Assembly (NCBI RefSeq): GCF_011742925.1
Contig: NZ_WAEL01000001.1
Coordinates: forward strand, 1,054,001 to 1,118,000
DNA: 64,000 bases
From: Fibrivirga algicola
GTDB taxonomy: Bacteria > Bacteroidota > Bacteroidia > Cytophagales > Spirosomataceae
Reading direction: 5' to 3'
Position 1 is the first letter of the stretch. Each line of letters begins with the position of its first letter. Below, piece after piece: positions 23,951 to 34,151 of this stretch. Under the pieces are notes generated by a model. The model was not told the DNA's origin. It ran no database searches and worked only from the letters and a program-made list of their open reading frames with translations. The position numbers and the translations under genes are program-made.

Positions 23951-24874
23951 TTAAGCCGAATAATTCAGGACGTTTAGAATGCGATCCAGGTCTTCCTGCG
24001 AGGTAAACGGTATCTTGATTTCACCCGTGTGCTTCTCATCGGCCTTGATAACCACTTTGCTGCCAAACATTGATGAAAGCTTGAATTGCAGGCTCCGCAT
24101 CTCTTGTTTGGGAAGCGTTGTTTTCCGGGCAGGGCCATTGTCGTCGGCCATCGAGAGATTCCGTACGGCTTCTTCTACTTTGCGCACCGACCAATCTTCT
24201 TCAATGATCTTGTTGAAGAGTTTGATCTGCGTTTCCGGGTTTTCAATGTTGATAATTGCCCGGGCGTGCCCCATCGAAATGCGGGTATCGCGCAACGAAG
24301 CCTGAATAGCAGGAGGAAGCTTCAGCAGCCGAATGTAATTGTTTACTGTGGTGCGGTTCTTACCCACGCGCTCGCCCAACTCCTCCTGTTTCAGACTGCA
24401 CTCGGTGATTAGCCGCTGATAAGAGAGGGCAATTTCGATCGAGTTCAGGTTTTCACGCTGAATGTTCTCAATCAGGGCCATTTCCAGCATCTGCTGGTCG
24501 TTGGCTGTGCGTACGTAGGCCGGAATATGCAGCATGCCAATCAACTTGGAGGCCTGCAGACGGCGTTCGCCCGAAATAAGCTGGTAATGGTCTTTACCGA
24601 GCTGCCGAACGGTGATGGGCTGAATAATGCCCTGAACGCGGATCGAATCGGCCAGTTCGTTAAGGGCTTCCTCATCAAACCGGGTACGTGGCTGAAAAGG
24701 GTTCGTTTCGATCTGATCGAGACTAATCTCGGTCATGGTACTGATCGATTCATACGGCGATGGCTTGGTTTGCTGCCGCCCGTCGCTGTCTTGCAGCAAC
24801 GCGCCAAGCCCCCGGCCAAGGCCCATCATTTTATTGTTTTTAGGCGCACCCGCCTTTGTATTGGTCGTGTTCAT
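23951..24874 (-). CDS. parB: Chromosome-partitioning protein ParB
   Basis: This is a 307-residue protein from the ATG at 24874 (MNTTNTKAG); the frame extends further upstream but without typical ParB text. The N-terminus has LGRGLGALLQ. Residues 55-140 are the CTPase/ParB domain with NPFQPR, and SGERRLQASKLIG holds the GERR box. Next comes the HTH (QEELGERVGKNRTTVNNYIR) and then the C-terminal dimer domain. ParB loads on parS, spreads by CTP hydrolysis, and works with ParA on origin segregation. It lies 72 bp after parA in the same operon. Confidence 0.95.
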   Translation of the reverse strand: MNTTNTKAGAPKNNKMMGLGRGLGALLQDSDGRQQTKPSPYESISTMTEISLDQIETNPFQPRTRFDEEALNELADSIRVQGIIQPITVRQLGKDHYQLISGERRLQASKLIGMLHIPAYVRTANDQQMLEMALIENIQRENLNSIEIALSYQRLITECSLKQEELGERVGKNRTTVNNYIRLLKLPPAIQASLRDTRISMGHARAIINIENPETQIKLFNKIIEEDWSVRKVEEAVRNLSMADDNGPARKTTLPKQEMRSLQFKLSSMFGSKVVIKADEKHTGEIKIPFTSQEDLDRILNVLNYSA

Positions 24875-24946
24875 CAAGCAATGAGTTTGATGTTTGGTGG
24901 TTGTCGTTCGAGGCTCCTTCAAGTGCGCAACGTCGAACGACAACGA

Positions 24947-25732
24947 CTAAACGGTCTCTTGTGGCATGAGGCCATTTTTGGCCAGAATCTCGCGGGCTAA
25001 ATTCAAGTAGCTAATGGCTCCTTTGCTATCAGCATCCTGCGCCAGCACGGGTACGCCAAAACTTGGCGATTCGCTCAGACGGATGTTCCGGGGAATAATG
25101 GTGTGAAATACCATTTGCTGGAAGTGCGAAGTTACCTCACCCACTACCTGATTCGAGAGACGCACCCGTAGATCATACATTGTCAGCAGAATGCCTTCAA
25201 TGGCCAGATCCGTATTCAGCCTCGACTGAATGATTTTGATCGTGTTTAGCAGCTTGCCGAGACCTTCCAGCGCAAAATATTCACATTGTACCGGAATGAT
25301 AACAGAGTCAGCAGCGGTCAGGCTGTTAATTGTGATCAGACCAAGTGAAGGCGAACAGTCGACGATGATGAAATCGTAGTCATCCCGAATCTGGTTCAAC
25401 GCGTCCTTCATCTTGTCTTCCCGACTTTGCAGGTTGATCATCTCAATTTCGGCCCCAACCAGATCAATGTGCGAGGGGAGTAGATCGAGATTCGGAAAGT
25501 CGGTCTGAATGATGGCGTCCCGCGTCTGCACATCTTCGATCATGCACTCGTAAATGCTGTTTTCGATTTCCTTGGGGTTGTAGCCCAGCCCGGAAGTGGA
25601 GTTCGCCTGTGGGTCAGCATCGACAATCAGCGTTCTGAATTCTAAAGCGGCCAGACTGGCAGCCAGGTTAATCGTTGTTGTGGTTTTACCGACGCCACCC
25701 TTTTGGTTGGCAATGGCAATTACTTTACCCAT
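24947..25732 (-). CDS. parA: Chromosome-partitioning ATPase ParA/Soj
   Basis: This 261-residue deviant Walker ATPase has IANQKGGVGKTTTTINLA (signature Lys and P-loop), then IVDADPQANSTSGL and FIIVDCSPSLGLITINSLTA. It dimerises on ATP and DNA and drives ParB-parS complexes apart. The length and N-terminus are standard. The first residues begin directly at the P-loop strand, as in chromosomal Soj. The 188-bp gap upstream holds repeated TTTCAC-type stretches but no clear parS. Confidence 0.95.
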   Translation of the reverse strand: MGKVIAIANQKGGVGKTTTTINLAASLAALEFRTLIVDADPQANSTSGLGYNPKEIENSIYECMIEDVQTRDAIIQTDFPNLDLLPSHIDLVGAEIEMINLQSREDKMKDALNQIRDDYDFIIVDCSPSLGLITINSLTAADSVIIPVQCEYFALEGLGKLLNTIKIIQSRLNTDLAIEGILLTMYDLRVRLSNQVVGEVTSHFQQMVFHTIIPRNIRLSESPSFGVPVLAQDADSKGAISYLNLAREILAKNGLMPQETV

Positions 25733-25920
25733 GGGTTTGTGCGTTGCAGTCCCAAAGATGCCGGAACCAAGCTAGCTTTCCAAGAAACGTTTCACGAAAA
25801 TGTTTCACAAAGAAACCGGTTTGACGTTTTGGGACTGGTGTTTCAGGTTGCGCTACCCGCTAATCGACTGGTAAACAAGCAACGCAACCTCAAAGCTCAA
25901 ACCAAAAACGTCAAACTAAA

Positions 25921-26958
25921 TCAGGCCCACACCTTGGCTCCTTCGGTGCAGTTGCGGCACATCTCGATCTCGGCCCTGTTCTGAATAAGGGTTTGCCGGA
26001 AGCGGCGGTAGGCATCGCTAAACCACACCTCGGTAAAGCTGTGGTCCTGTAACGTACCTAGCTGGTGGTCGGCGTCTTTATCGAAGCAGCAGGGCACGAC
26101 ACGGCCATCCCAGGTCATCACGCAGGAGTGCCACATGCGCCAACAGTGGTCGAGCAGGGCGTTTTTGATGCCAAACGTACCGTCGGGTCTGGGAGCGTAG
26201 CGGCTGTATTTCTCGATGGTCGGCATCAGATCAGACCCGTGTTCATAGTCGTAAATCTGCGCCGTTTTTAGTTTAACCTCGTCGACCCCCAACTCGCGGG
26301 CTAACTGATGCACTTCAGCGATCTGATGCTCGTTGGGTTTTACCACCAGAAACTGGAAGATCACGTGCGGCGTCGCGGACTTCAGTTCTTTTTTCCACCG
26401 AATCAGGTTACGGGTTCCTTCAAGCACTTTGTTCAGGTTGCCACCCACACGATACTGCTCGTACACTTCCTGCGACGTACCATCAATCGAAATAATTAGC
26501 CGATCAAGGCCCGACTCGATGGTTTTACGTGCATTATCGTCGGTCAGGTAGTGAGCGTTGGTGCTCGTGGCCGTGTAAATTTTCCGGTCGGCAGCGTAAC
26601 GCACCAATTCCAGGAAATTGGGGTGGAGATAGGGCTCCCCTTGGAAATAAAAAATCAGGTACAATAAGGTATCGTGCAGCTCATCGATCGTCCGTTTAAA
26701 CAGGTCGACGCCCAGCATGCCGGTGGGCCGTGTGAATGAGCGCAGGCCGCTGGGACACTCCGGGCAACGGAGGTTACAGGAGGTCGTTGGTTCAACAGAC
26801 AGCGATACTGGTAGGCCCCGCTGGTTGGGCAACCCCGACTGCCGCGACGCATAGAAACTGGTCAGCACGCGTACGGCGTTGGCTATACGCCGGGGTGTAA
26901 GTTTACTGGCAAAGTTCAGGCCGTCGCGGGTACGTCCCCAAAGAGATGAACGAGTCAT
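25921..26958 (-). CDS. Radical SAM/SPASM-domain protein
   Basis: This is a 345-residue protein. The radical SAM cluster motif is CNLRCPEC (with TTSCNLRC), followed by GEPYLHPNF and STNAHYL. The C-terminal SPASM-like part has CCFDKDADHQLGTLQ and CRNCTEGAKVW, which would hold an auxiliary Fe-S cluster. Such enzymes modify peptides or other small substrates; no precursor peptide is visible here. Its -7-like element TATCTTTA on the minus strand lies about 8 nt from the ATG, so the leader is very short. Confidence 0.8.
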   Translation of the reverse strand: MTRSSLWGRTRDGLNFASKLTPRRIANAVRVLTSFYASRQSGLPNQRGLPVSLSVEPTTSCNLRCPECPSGLRSFTRPTGMLGVDLFKRTIDELHDTLLYLIFYFQGEPYLHPNFLELVRYAADRKIYTATSTNAHYLTDDNARKTIESGLDRLIISIDGTSQEVYEQYRVGGNLNKVLEGTRNLIRWKKELKSATPHVIFQFLVVKPNEHQIAEVHQLARELGVDEVKLKTAQIYDYEHGSDLMPTIEKYSRYAPRPDGTFGIKNALLDHCWRMWHSCVMTWDGRVVPCCFDKDADHQLGTLQDHSFTEVWFSDAYRRFRQTLIQNRAEIEMCRNCTEGAKVWA

Positions 26959-27012
26959 ATACGTAAAGATACGACCCGACCTCTATCGGTGTCATAAACC
27001 AGAGCTAAAGGG

Positions 27013-27049
27013 AAAACAAAGAAGGTATCCGCCAGGAGCAGATACCTTC
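27013..27049 (-). terminator. Terminator of the porin-amt unit
   Basis: GAAGGTATC and GATACCTTC form a 9-bp stem around an 11-nt loop, followed on the minus strand by TTTGTTTTCCC. It lies 170 bp after the amt stop. The rest of the 26959-27218 gap holds no gene. Confidence 0.6.
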
Positions 27050-27218
27050 AACGAGTACAACAAAACCACAGTCCGATGAGCCATAACCGGGGCTACGAAC
27101 ACCACCTTAGTCTGTGGGTTTGTCGTTATATTTTAGTTCAGAGCTGAAGTGTTAAGTAAATCGCTGTGGCCGGGGGCGTCAATCGCCGTTCAGCCAGCGT
27201 GCCAGAAAAGCTTGTTTA

Positions 27219-28547
27219 CTAAGCGTCGATCAGGAACTCATCGTGCTGGCTGATATCGAGGCCTTCTTTTTCGTCGGCTTCCGATACACGCAGGGGTAGG
27301 ATGAGGTCGGTTACTTTCAGCAGCAGCAATGACATACCAAAAGCGAAGGCTGATACGACAACCAGTGCAATTACGTGGTTGGTGAATAGTTTAGTGAAAC
27401 CATAGGCCAATCCTTCATCGACAACAGCCGAGTTAACGCCTTTGCTGGCGAAGATGCCTGTCATCAGCATACCAACCATACCGCCAACACCGTGGCAAGG
27501 GAACACGTCGAGCGTATCGTCGAGCGTTGACTTAGAGCGCAGGTGAGCTACGAAGTTCGACACCATTGAGGCAATTGTTCCAATGAAGATAGCCTGTGGA
27601 ATAGTTACGAAGCCGGCAGCAGGGGTGATGGCAACCAGACCAACAACGGCACCGATTGAGAAGCCCAGAGCCGATACTTTTTTGCCTTTGGCGGCATCGA
27701 ACAATACCCAGCCTAAGCCAGCAGAGGCGGCAGCCGTATTTGTCGTTGCGAATGCAATGGCAGCCAACGGTGAAGCACCTACAGCCGAACCGGCGTTGAA
27801 ACCAAACCAGCCGAACCACAGCAGACCTGTACCGAGCAGAACATACGGAATGTTGGCGGGTGGCAGGAAGTTTGCGTTAACGTGGTTCTTACGACGCTTC
27901 AGGTACAGGGCACCGGCAAGGGCAGCCCAACCAGCTGACATGTGTACAACTGTACCACCGGCGAAATCAAGCACGCCGAGTTTAAAGAGGAAACCGTCTG
28001 GGTGCCATGTCCAGTGTGCCAATGGGGCGTATACGAACAGGCTAAACAGGATCATAAACAGCACGTAAGACCGGAAGTTAATCCGCTCGGCCATTGAGCC
28101 TGTGATGAGAGCAGGTGTAATCACTGCGAACTTCAACTGGAAGAAGGCAAACACAACCAGTGGAATGGTTGCTGCCAATGACCACGGCTTACCATCGAGT
28201 ACACCTTTGAACATCAAGAAGGTACGTGGGTCGCCCACAAAACCGCCGATTGAGTCACCGAAGGCAAGGCTGAAACCACAGACAACCCAGATAATGCTGA
28301 TAACACCCATTGCCACAAAACTTTGCAGCATGGTAGAAATCACGTTCTTGTTACTCACCATACCACCATAGAAGTACGCCAGACCGGGCGTCATCAGCAG
28401 CACAAGGGCAGCAGCCATAAGCATCCAGGCGGTATCGCCGGAGTTGATGCCCTCAGTTACGATCGAGGTAGGCACCGATGGACTGAGGACAGCCCAGAGG
28501 CTGATAGCCAGCAGAATAAGCAGGGGAGCAATTGCGGGTTTTTGCAT
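27219..28547 (-). CDS. amt: Ammonium transporter Amt
   Basis: This 442-residue membrane protein has eleven or so hydrophobic helices and signature motifs: MLMTPGLAYFYGGMV, GTVVHMSAGWAALAGALY (with the central His), FGWFGFNAGSA, and DVFPCHGVGGMVGML. It begins with a cleavable or anchor-like hydrophobic N-terminus. It imports ammonium. A P-II regulator gene is not adjacent. It lies 35 bp after the porin gene and is probably co-transcribed with it. Confidence 0.95.
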   Translation of the reverse strand: MQKPAIAPLLILLAISLWAVLSPSVPTSIVTEGINSGDTAWMLMAAALVLLMTPGLAYFYGGMVSNKNVISTMLQSFVAMGVISIIWVVCGFSLAFGDSIGGFVGDPRTFLMFKGVLDGKPWSLAATIPLVVFAFFQLKFAVITPALITGSMAERINFRSYVLFMILFSLFVYAPLAHWTWHPDGFLFKLGVLDFAGGTVVHMSAGWAALAGALYLKRRKNHVNANFLPPANIPYVLLGTGLLWFGWFGFNAGSAVGASPLAAIAFATTNTAAASAGLGWVLFDAAKGKKVSALGFSIGAVVGLVAITPAAGFVTIPQAIFIGTIASMVSNFVAHLRSKSTLDDTLDVFPCHGVGGMVGMLMTGIFASKGVNSAVVDEGLAYGFTKLFTNHVIALVVVSAFAFGMSLLLLKVTDLILPLRVSEADEKEGLDISQHDEFLIDA

Positions 28548-28582
28548 GACAGAGAACTGGTTTTGTTGTAGAAAGAGTCAAT

Positions 28583-29827
28583 TTAGAACTTGAAGATGGC
28601 CGCCATACCCAGAGTAGCCTGGCTTGGGCTCAGCGTGCCGTCGTTCAGTTCGAATTTATTAGCAGAATAGGTATCGACCCGGAATTCAGGCTTCAGCAAC
28701 AGGTGACCACTTGCAGCTGTGATGTTGCCCGTAACCGTGATTGAGTTTACGCTGGCGCCGGCACCCGACGCATCTGTCAGGCCACGCACACCGCTCTTAT
28801 TATCGAATGATTCGTACCGGATACCCAACCCGAACGTGTCGGTAAAGGCGTAATTCGAATAAATGGCTGCGCCGCCCCAGTTCTTCGAGGTTTCTGGTCC
28901 GCCATAGCCTTGGTAATCACCTTTTTGTGAACCAGCTGCTGCATTGAGGCCCAGGAAGAATTTAGACGTAACCTGGTAGGTCGTGGTTAAATCGAAGAGC
29001 GAGTAGCTGGCGTTGTCGGCTGATACGGCGATACCTGTGCCTGTAGTAGTCGGAATATCTTTCGATGCTTCGTTTGAGACAATGGCATTCAGGTAGACGT
29101 TCCAGTTTGCCGCAGGTGATACAAACAGCTGGCCGATCAGACCTTTCTTTTTGTTGTTATCAATCAGGTTATCAACGTTGTTGACCAGACCCAGCATCAG
29201 GTACGCTTTGTCGCTGAACGCGTATTGCGCTTTCACACCGATGTGGTAGAATGGACCGTTGTTGAAGAGGTTAGACAGCGAATAGTTGTAGTTAACTGGC
29301 GCGTCGATCACTTCGTAGCCGATGTGCGTACCGAACTGACCGGCTGTGAATGATAATTTGGGTGTGGCTTTGTAAGTAATGTAGGCTTGTTTGATAGCCA
29401 GAGCCGTTGATCCCTGACCAAGTGGACCAACCAGGTTACCATAGTTGCCCAAATCGGCATTGGGACCAAACGTCAGGTCCATAACCGCATCGACTTTATC
29501 TGCTGTATAGACGGCTTTTGCCTGCACGAGGCCGAGCGCAAATTGACCGGCTTTCTGGTCAAAGGCCCGGGCAGTGCCTGCATTTTCTCCGTTCAAGCCG
29601 AGGTTAGACTGGCTCCGTGGATTATTGAAGTTACCGAAGTAATAGGTGTCTAAGTAACCTGAAAACGTGAATTTGCCGGTGTCTTCACCATCCGCTTTAG
29701 GTTTTACAGCAGCAGGTAAAGCCACTTTAGGCTGATCTGCCGACGACTTCGCCACACTGGTTGTGTCGGTAGCGTTTGCCGCAAAAGCTGAACTTGCTAA
29801 AAATGTAAGTAAAAGTGATTTTTTCAT
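28583..29827 (-). CDS. Outer-membrane porin (BBP2-like)
   Basis: This is a 414-residue protein with a signal peptide (KKSLLLTFLASSAFA, then NATDTT). After a short polar linker it has the usual beta-barrel start (GKFTFSGYLDTYYFGNFNNP) and alternating strands, ending in a C-terminal aromatic residue (MAAIFKF). It belongs to the putative beta-barrel porin-2 class of Bacteroidetes, commonly placed upstream of amt. The pairing suggests that it allows ammonium or nitrogenous solutes through the outer membrane for Amt. Confidence 0.8.
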   Translation of the reverse strand: MKKSLLLTFLASSAFAANATDTTSVAKSSADQPKVALPAAVKPKADGEDTGKFTFSGYLDTYYFGNFNNPRSQSNLGLNGENAGTARAFDQKAGQFALGLVQAKAVYTADKVDAVMDLTFGPNADLGNYGNLVGPLGQGSTALAIKQAYITYKATPKLSFTAGQFGTHIGYEVIDAPVNYNYSLSNLFNNGPFYHIGVKAQYAFSDKAYLMLGLVNNVDNLIDNNKKKGLIGQLFVSPAANWNVYLNAIVSNEASKDIPTTTGTGIAVSADNASYSLFDLTTTYQVTSKFFLGLNAAAGSQKGDYQGYGGPETSKNWGGAAIYSNYAFTDTFGLGIRYESFDNKSGVRGLTDASGAGASVNSITVTGNITAASGHLLLKPEFRVDTYSANKFELNDGTLSPSQATLGMAAIFKF

Positions 29828-30115
29828 GCTGTTTGTTTTGTTAGACTCGTTAATGGTAGCGGTTAGATTCTGTGCAAATTTTATCTAACAATTTGGCCAA
29901 TGCAAGGTTTAACCATCCGTTTGTTGGCAAAACGGGCATGAAACTGAAAGATTCATTAAATAATAATATAAAATAAAGCCAAATGTCTAAGTTTGGTTGG
30001 CTGATCAGGTATTTATAATATATTCTGCATTTGAGTCAAATAACAAAATATTATACTGATATAAAAATAAGCTAAATTCTTCTGGAATTGAGTCAATGCC
30101 TAGTGCCGTTGCCTA

Positions 30116-30159
30116 AGAACAGGAAAGCCCCGACAACTTGCCGGGGCTTTCCTGTTCTT
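30116..30159. terminator. Bidirectional rho-independent terminator
   Basis: A long perfect stem (AAGAACAGGAAAGCCCCG with its complement) surrounds a 9-nt loop. It lies after the dnaE stop on the minus strand. The 29828-30115 stretch between it and the porin start is AT-rich and has no gene. Confidence 0.85.
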
Positions 30160-30213
30160 AGCCTAATTCGCCACTAAGGCGAGTAAGTGGTTGGCGATGT
30201 AGTGCAGTCAGTA

Positions 30214-33200
30214 CTAGGCTACTTTACAGCGCACACCGTCCATTGTACGCAGGGCGTTCAGCAATGTATTGGCCGGGAAAACGCGAATCGTTCGCGACAG
30301 CAGGTTAACTTCTACTGGTTCTTCCGGGTCTTGCACTTTCATCGACAGCGTACACGTGCCTGGGTGAGCCTTCACCAACTCGTTGATGGTGTTGATGAGT
30401 TCTTCACTCAGGTGGGCCAGATTGATGGTGATGGCTAATTCTTTGCACATCTTCTCCCGAATCTCGCTCAGGTAGCGGATGTTCGTAGGCTTGAACTCCA
30501 GTTGGTCTGAGTTCCAGCGGTTTTGTGTTTTTCCGCTAACGTGCAGGAAAAGCCCTACTTCAACATACTGCGCCATACGGGCATAGTCATCCCCGAAAAG
30601 GGTCATCTCCATCGAGCCTTGGTAATCCTCCAGCTTAAAGATCATGAAGGGGTTCCCGTTTTTGGCAATGCGCGTCTGCACCGCCGACACGATACCGCCA
30701 ATCTTTATGTCGGGGGCATTGGTCTCGTACACTTTATCCAGCGTACAGTTGCAGAAACCGTCCAGTTCAACCTGAAATTCGTCGAGCGGGTGACCGGTGA
30801 TGTAAAAGCCAACTACGTCTTTCTCGTATTTCAGTTTTTGAATCTGGTTCCAGATGGGAACAAACGGCGGTTTGGGCCGGGGCATAGCTACGTCGTTCCC
30901 GGCGCCGCCCCCGAAGAGCGAGACTTGCGAAGCGGCTTTCTCGGCATGGTGGGTGTTGGCAAACCGAATGATCTTCTCGATAAACGTTGCACTCTCGCCT
31001 GCAACCAGTTCAAAGTACTGCGCCCGGTGAACCGTTTCGTCGAGGGTATCAAATGCACCGGCGTAGGCCAGCGATTCAATAGTTTTCTTGTTTACCGTGC
31101 GCAGGTTCACCCGAATGATAAAGTCGAAAATATCTTTATACGGCCCGTTCTGGGTACGTTCGGCAATGATATTTTCCACTGCAGCATCGCCCGACCCTTT
31201 GATGGCCCCGAGGCCAAACCGGATTTCGCCTTTCGTATTCACGCCAAATACCCTCTCCGACTCGTTCACGTCGGGGCCCAGTACCGGAATGTTAATGTTC
31301 TTACATTCCTCCAGGAAGAAGGTGATCTTTTCAATGTTGCCCAGGCAGGAGGTCAATACCGCCGCCATGTACTCCGAGCGGTAATGTGCCTTTAGCCAGG
31401 CGGTCTGGTAAGCCACAAAGGCGTAGCAGGTTGAGTGCGACTTGTTGAAGGCGTAGGAAGCGAAGGCTTCCCAGTCGGTCCATACCTTGGCGCAGGCTTT
31501 CAGCGGCAGTTTATTGGCTTCGCAGCCGTCCATAAACTTACCCTTCATTTTGTCGAGCGTGGCGCGGTCTTTCTTCCCCATCGCCTTTCGCAGCACGTCG
31601 GCATCACCTTTGGTGAAGTTGCCGAGCTTCTGCGACAGGAGCATTAGCTGTTCCTGATACACCGTGATACCATACGTGTCGGCCAGGAATTCCTCCATCT
31701 CCGGCATATCGTACGTCACCACTTCGCGGCCATGCTTCCGGTTAATGAAGTTCGGAATGTACTGAATTGGACCGGGGCGGTAGAGGGCGTTCATGGCAAT
31801 GAGATCCTCGAAGCGGTCAGGCTTCAAGTCCTTCATGTACTTCTTCATCCCGTCGGATTCAAACTGAAAAATGGCGTTTGTTTCCCCCCGCTGAAACAGT
31901 TCGTACGGCTTCGGGTCATCGAGCGGAATGGCGTCGATGTCGATAATCAGCCCGTAGTTCTGCTTAATTAGCCGCAGGCATTCTTTAATGATGGTGAGGT
32001 TTCGCAGCCCCAGAAAGTCCATCTTAATAACCCCCGCATCTTCAATTACCTTGCCCTCATACTGGGTAATGATCAGGTTGGTATCTTTCGATGTCGACAC
32101 CGGAACGATGTCTGACAGGTCGCTGGGAGCAATGATGATGCCTGCCGCGTGAACACCGGTATTTCGTACCGTCCCTTCGAGTCGACGGGCCTGTTGCAGC
32201 ACGTTTTGCACCTTCTCGGTGTCAATCAGCTTCATGGTCCGCCCGGTTCCCTGATCACCCGATTCAAGGGCGCGCATCTTCCGAACGTTTTCTACTTCAT
32301 CGGGTGATATGATGTTCGATAAGCCACCGGGCCCATCAATCGGATCTTCGAAAATCCGCCTCAGGGTCATGTTGTACGTTGGCTTGTCGGGCACCAGTTT
32401 AGCCAGTGCGTTAGCATCGTTGAGGGGCAAATCCATTACCCGCGACACATCCTTGATGGCCGATTTTGCCGCCATGGTGCCGTAAGTAACAATCGCCGCT
32501 ACCTGTTGCTTGCCGTACTTGTCAACCACGTAATCGATCACCTTCTGACGCCCTTCATCGTCGAAGTCAGTATCGATATCGGGCATCGACTTCCGATCGG
32601 GGTTCAGGAAACGCTCGAACAGGAGATTGTACTTGATTGGGTCGATGTTGGTGATTCCAATGCAATAGGCCACCGCCGATCCCGCCGCCGAACCACGCCC
32701 GGGGCCTACCATTACGCCCAGATCACGTCCGGCTTTAATAAAGTCGGCTACGATGAGGAAGTAACCCGCAAAACCCATTGTGCGGATGGTAAACAACTCA
32801 AAATCGAGGCGTTCCTGTACCTCCTGCGAAATGTCGACGTACCTGGCTTTGGCTCCCTCGTAGGTCAGGTGTTTCAGGTATTCCCACTGATTCATCACGT
32901 CGTCGGCATGCTGCTGAAATTCCTTTGGGATCGGGAAGTTGGGCAGCATAATGTCGCGTTTGAGCTTCAGCGTGTCGACCTTACCCACAATCTCGTTGGT
33001 ATTGTCGATAGCCTCGGGCATGTCTTTAAACAGCGTGCTCATCTCCTGCGTGTTCTTGAAGTAGAACTGATCGCTGAAAAAAGCAAAGCGCGTGTTTTTG
33101 GGCATGGCCTCGTCGTCGCTGAACTCCTTCATCGATGGCGTGCTCTGCTTTTCGCCGGTGTTTACGCAAAGCAGAATATCATGGGCCACCCAGTCGTCCT

Positions 33201-33834
33201 GATCTACGTAGTGCGAATCGTTGGAGGCGATAATTTTAACGTTGTACTTTTTGGCAAACTTGACCAGCACCTCGTTAGCCTTGATCTGATCGGGAATCTC
33301 ATGGCGCTGTAGTTCGACGTAATAGTCTTCGCCAAACCGATCGAGCCACCATTTGAATTCGATTTCGCCTGCTTCTTCCCCCTTTTTTAGAATTGTTTTG
33401 GGAACCATGGCCCCAATGCAGCAGGTCGATGCGATAAGGCCTTCTTTATACTGCTCAATCAGCGCCTTCGTGATGCGAGGGTATTTGCCATAGAGCCCCT
33501 CCATATAGCCCAGCGAGCAGAGCTTTACCAGGTTTTTGTAACCGGTAGCGTTTTTTGCCAGCAACAACTGATGGTATCGGACGTCTTTTTTCTCTTTGGT
33601 AAACTGCTTGATGTGGTGATCCTCAACCACGTAGAATTCACAACCTACAATGGGTTTGATGCCCTGCTTGGCGGCCTCGGCCACAAACTCGAAGACGCCG
33701 AACATATTGCCGTGATCGGTGATGGCTACCGCAGGCATATTATCTGCTTTAGCCTTCTTAATCAGCTTCTTAATGTCAGCCTGTCCGTCGAGCAGCGAGT
33801 ACTGAGTGTGGCAATGGAGGTGAGAGAACTGCAT
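30214..33834 (-). CDS. dnaE: DNA polymerase III subunit alpha
   Basis: This 1206-residue replicative polymerase has an N-terminal PHP domain (HLHCHTQYSLLDGQ), then GPGRGSAAGSAVAYCIGI and the catalytic acids in MPDIDTDFDDEGR. Further on are the fingers/beta-binding region (FNKSHSTCYAFVAYQTAWLK), QVSLFGGG (a clamp-binding-type motif) and an OB-fold domain (IKIGGIVSAVQTRIAKNGNP). Length and order are those of a standard DnaE. It is alone on its strand with a terminator downstream. Confidence 0.97.
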   Translation of the reverse strand: MQFSHLHCHTQYSLLDGQADIKKLIKKAKADNMPAVAITDHGNMFGVFEFVAEAAKQGIKPIVGCEFYVVEDHHIKQFTKEKKDVRYHQLLLAKNATGYKNLVKLCSLGYMEGLYGKYPRITKALIEQYKEGLIASTCCIGAMVPKTILKKGEEAGEIEFKWWLDRFGEDYYVELQRHEIPDQIKANEVLVKFAKKYNVKIIASNDSHYVDQDDWVAHDILLCVNTGEKQSTPSMKEFSDDEAMPKNTRFAFFSDQFYFKNTQEMSTLFKDMPEAIDNTNEIVGKVDTLKLKRDIMLPNFPIPKEFQQHADDVMNQWEYLKHLTYEGAKARYVDISQEVQERLDFELFTIRTMGFAGYFLIVADFIKAGRDLGVMVGPGRGSAAGSAVAYCIGITNIDPIKYNLLFERFLNPDRKSMPDIDTDFDDEGRQKVIDYVVDKYGKQQVAAIVTYGTMAAKSAIKDVSRVMDLPLNDANALAKLVPDKPTYNMTLRRIFEDPIDGPGGLSNIISPDEVENVRKMRALESGDQGTGRTMKLIDTEKVQNVLQQARRLEGTVRNTGVHAAGIIIAPSDLSDIVPVSTSKDTNLIITQYEGKVIEDAGVIKMDFLGLRNLTIIKECLRLIKQNYGLIIDIDAIPLDDPKPYELFQRGETNAIFQFESDGMKKYMKDLKPDRFEDLIAMNALYRPGPIQYIPNFINRKHGREVVTYDMPEMEEFLADTYGITVYQEQLMLLSQKLGNFTKGDADVLRKAMGKKDRATLDKMKGKFMDGCEANKLPLKACAKVWTDWEAFASYAFNKSHSTCYAFVAYQTAWLKAHYRSEYMAAVLTSCLGNIEKITFFLEECKNINIPVLGPDVNESERVFGVNTKGEIRFGLGAIKGSGDAAVENIIAERTQNGPYKDIFDFIIRVNLRTVNKKTIESLAYAGAFDTLDETVHRAQYFELVAGESATFIEKIIRFANTHHAEKAASQVSLFGGGAGNDVAMPRPKPPFVPIWNQIQKLKYEKDVVGFYITGHPLDEFQVELDGFCNCTLDKVYETNAPDIKIGGIVSAVQTRIAKNGNPFMIFKLEDYQGSMEMTLFGDDYARMAQYVEVGLFLHVSGKTQNRWNSDQLEFKPTNIRYLSEIREKMCKELAITINLAHLSEELINTINELVKAHPGTCTLSMKVQDPEEPVEVNLLSRTIRVFPANTLLNALRTMDGVRCKVA

Positions 33835-34151
33835 AAGATGAACAAAATAGTGGTCTAAAAATAGCCCTTTCTACACCGAGAAAGGCAGCAGTTGCGTGGA
33901 TATTTGTCTGGTAGTAGTGTAACAGATTGAAAAACAACGGTAGACTCAATGCCTGCACATGCGGTTACCGTGTTTTATCTATAGACATCCCTATCTGATC
34001 GCCTTTAGTAAAGCATTGCTGTTCTGGTCAAGGTTAAACGGACTTTTATTGAAGTAAGGTTCTTGGCACACGTCGATTGCTGTAAAATGTAGATATTGCC
34101 TCTTCGCTTTTACTAGCCACGGTCAGATACGTACAACCCCTTCATCAATTC

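Noticed and set aside
25733-25920. Possible parS sites upstream of parA (TGTTTCAC, GTTTCACG words)
   Set aside because: Only half-sites occur; none completes the palindrome TGTTTCACGTGAAACA.
29860-29915. Possible sigma-54 promoter before the porin-amt unit
   Set aside because: The GG and GC elements are 9 bp apart instead of 10 and the surrounding bases do not match.
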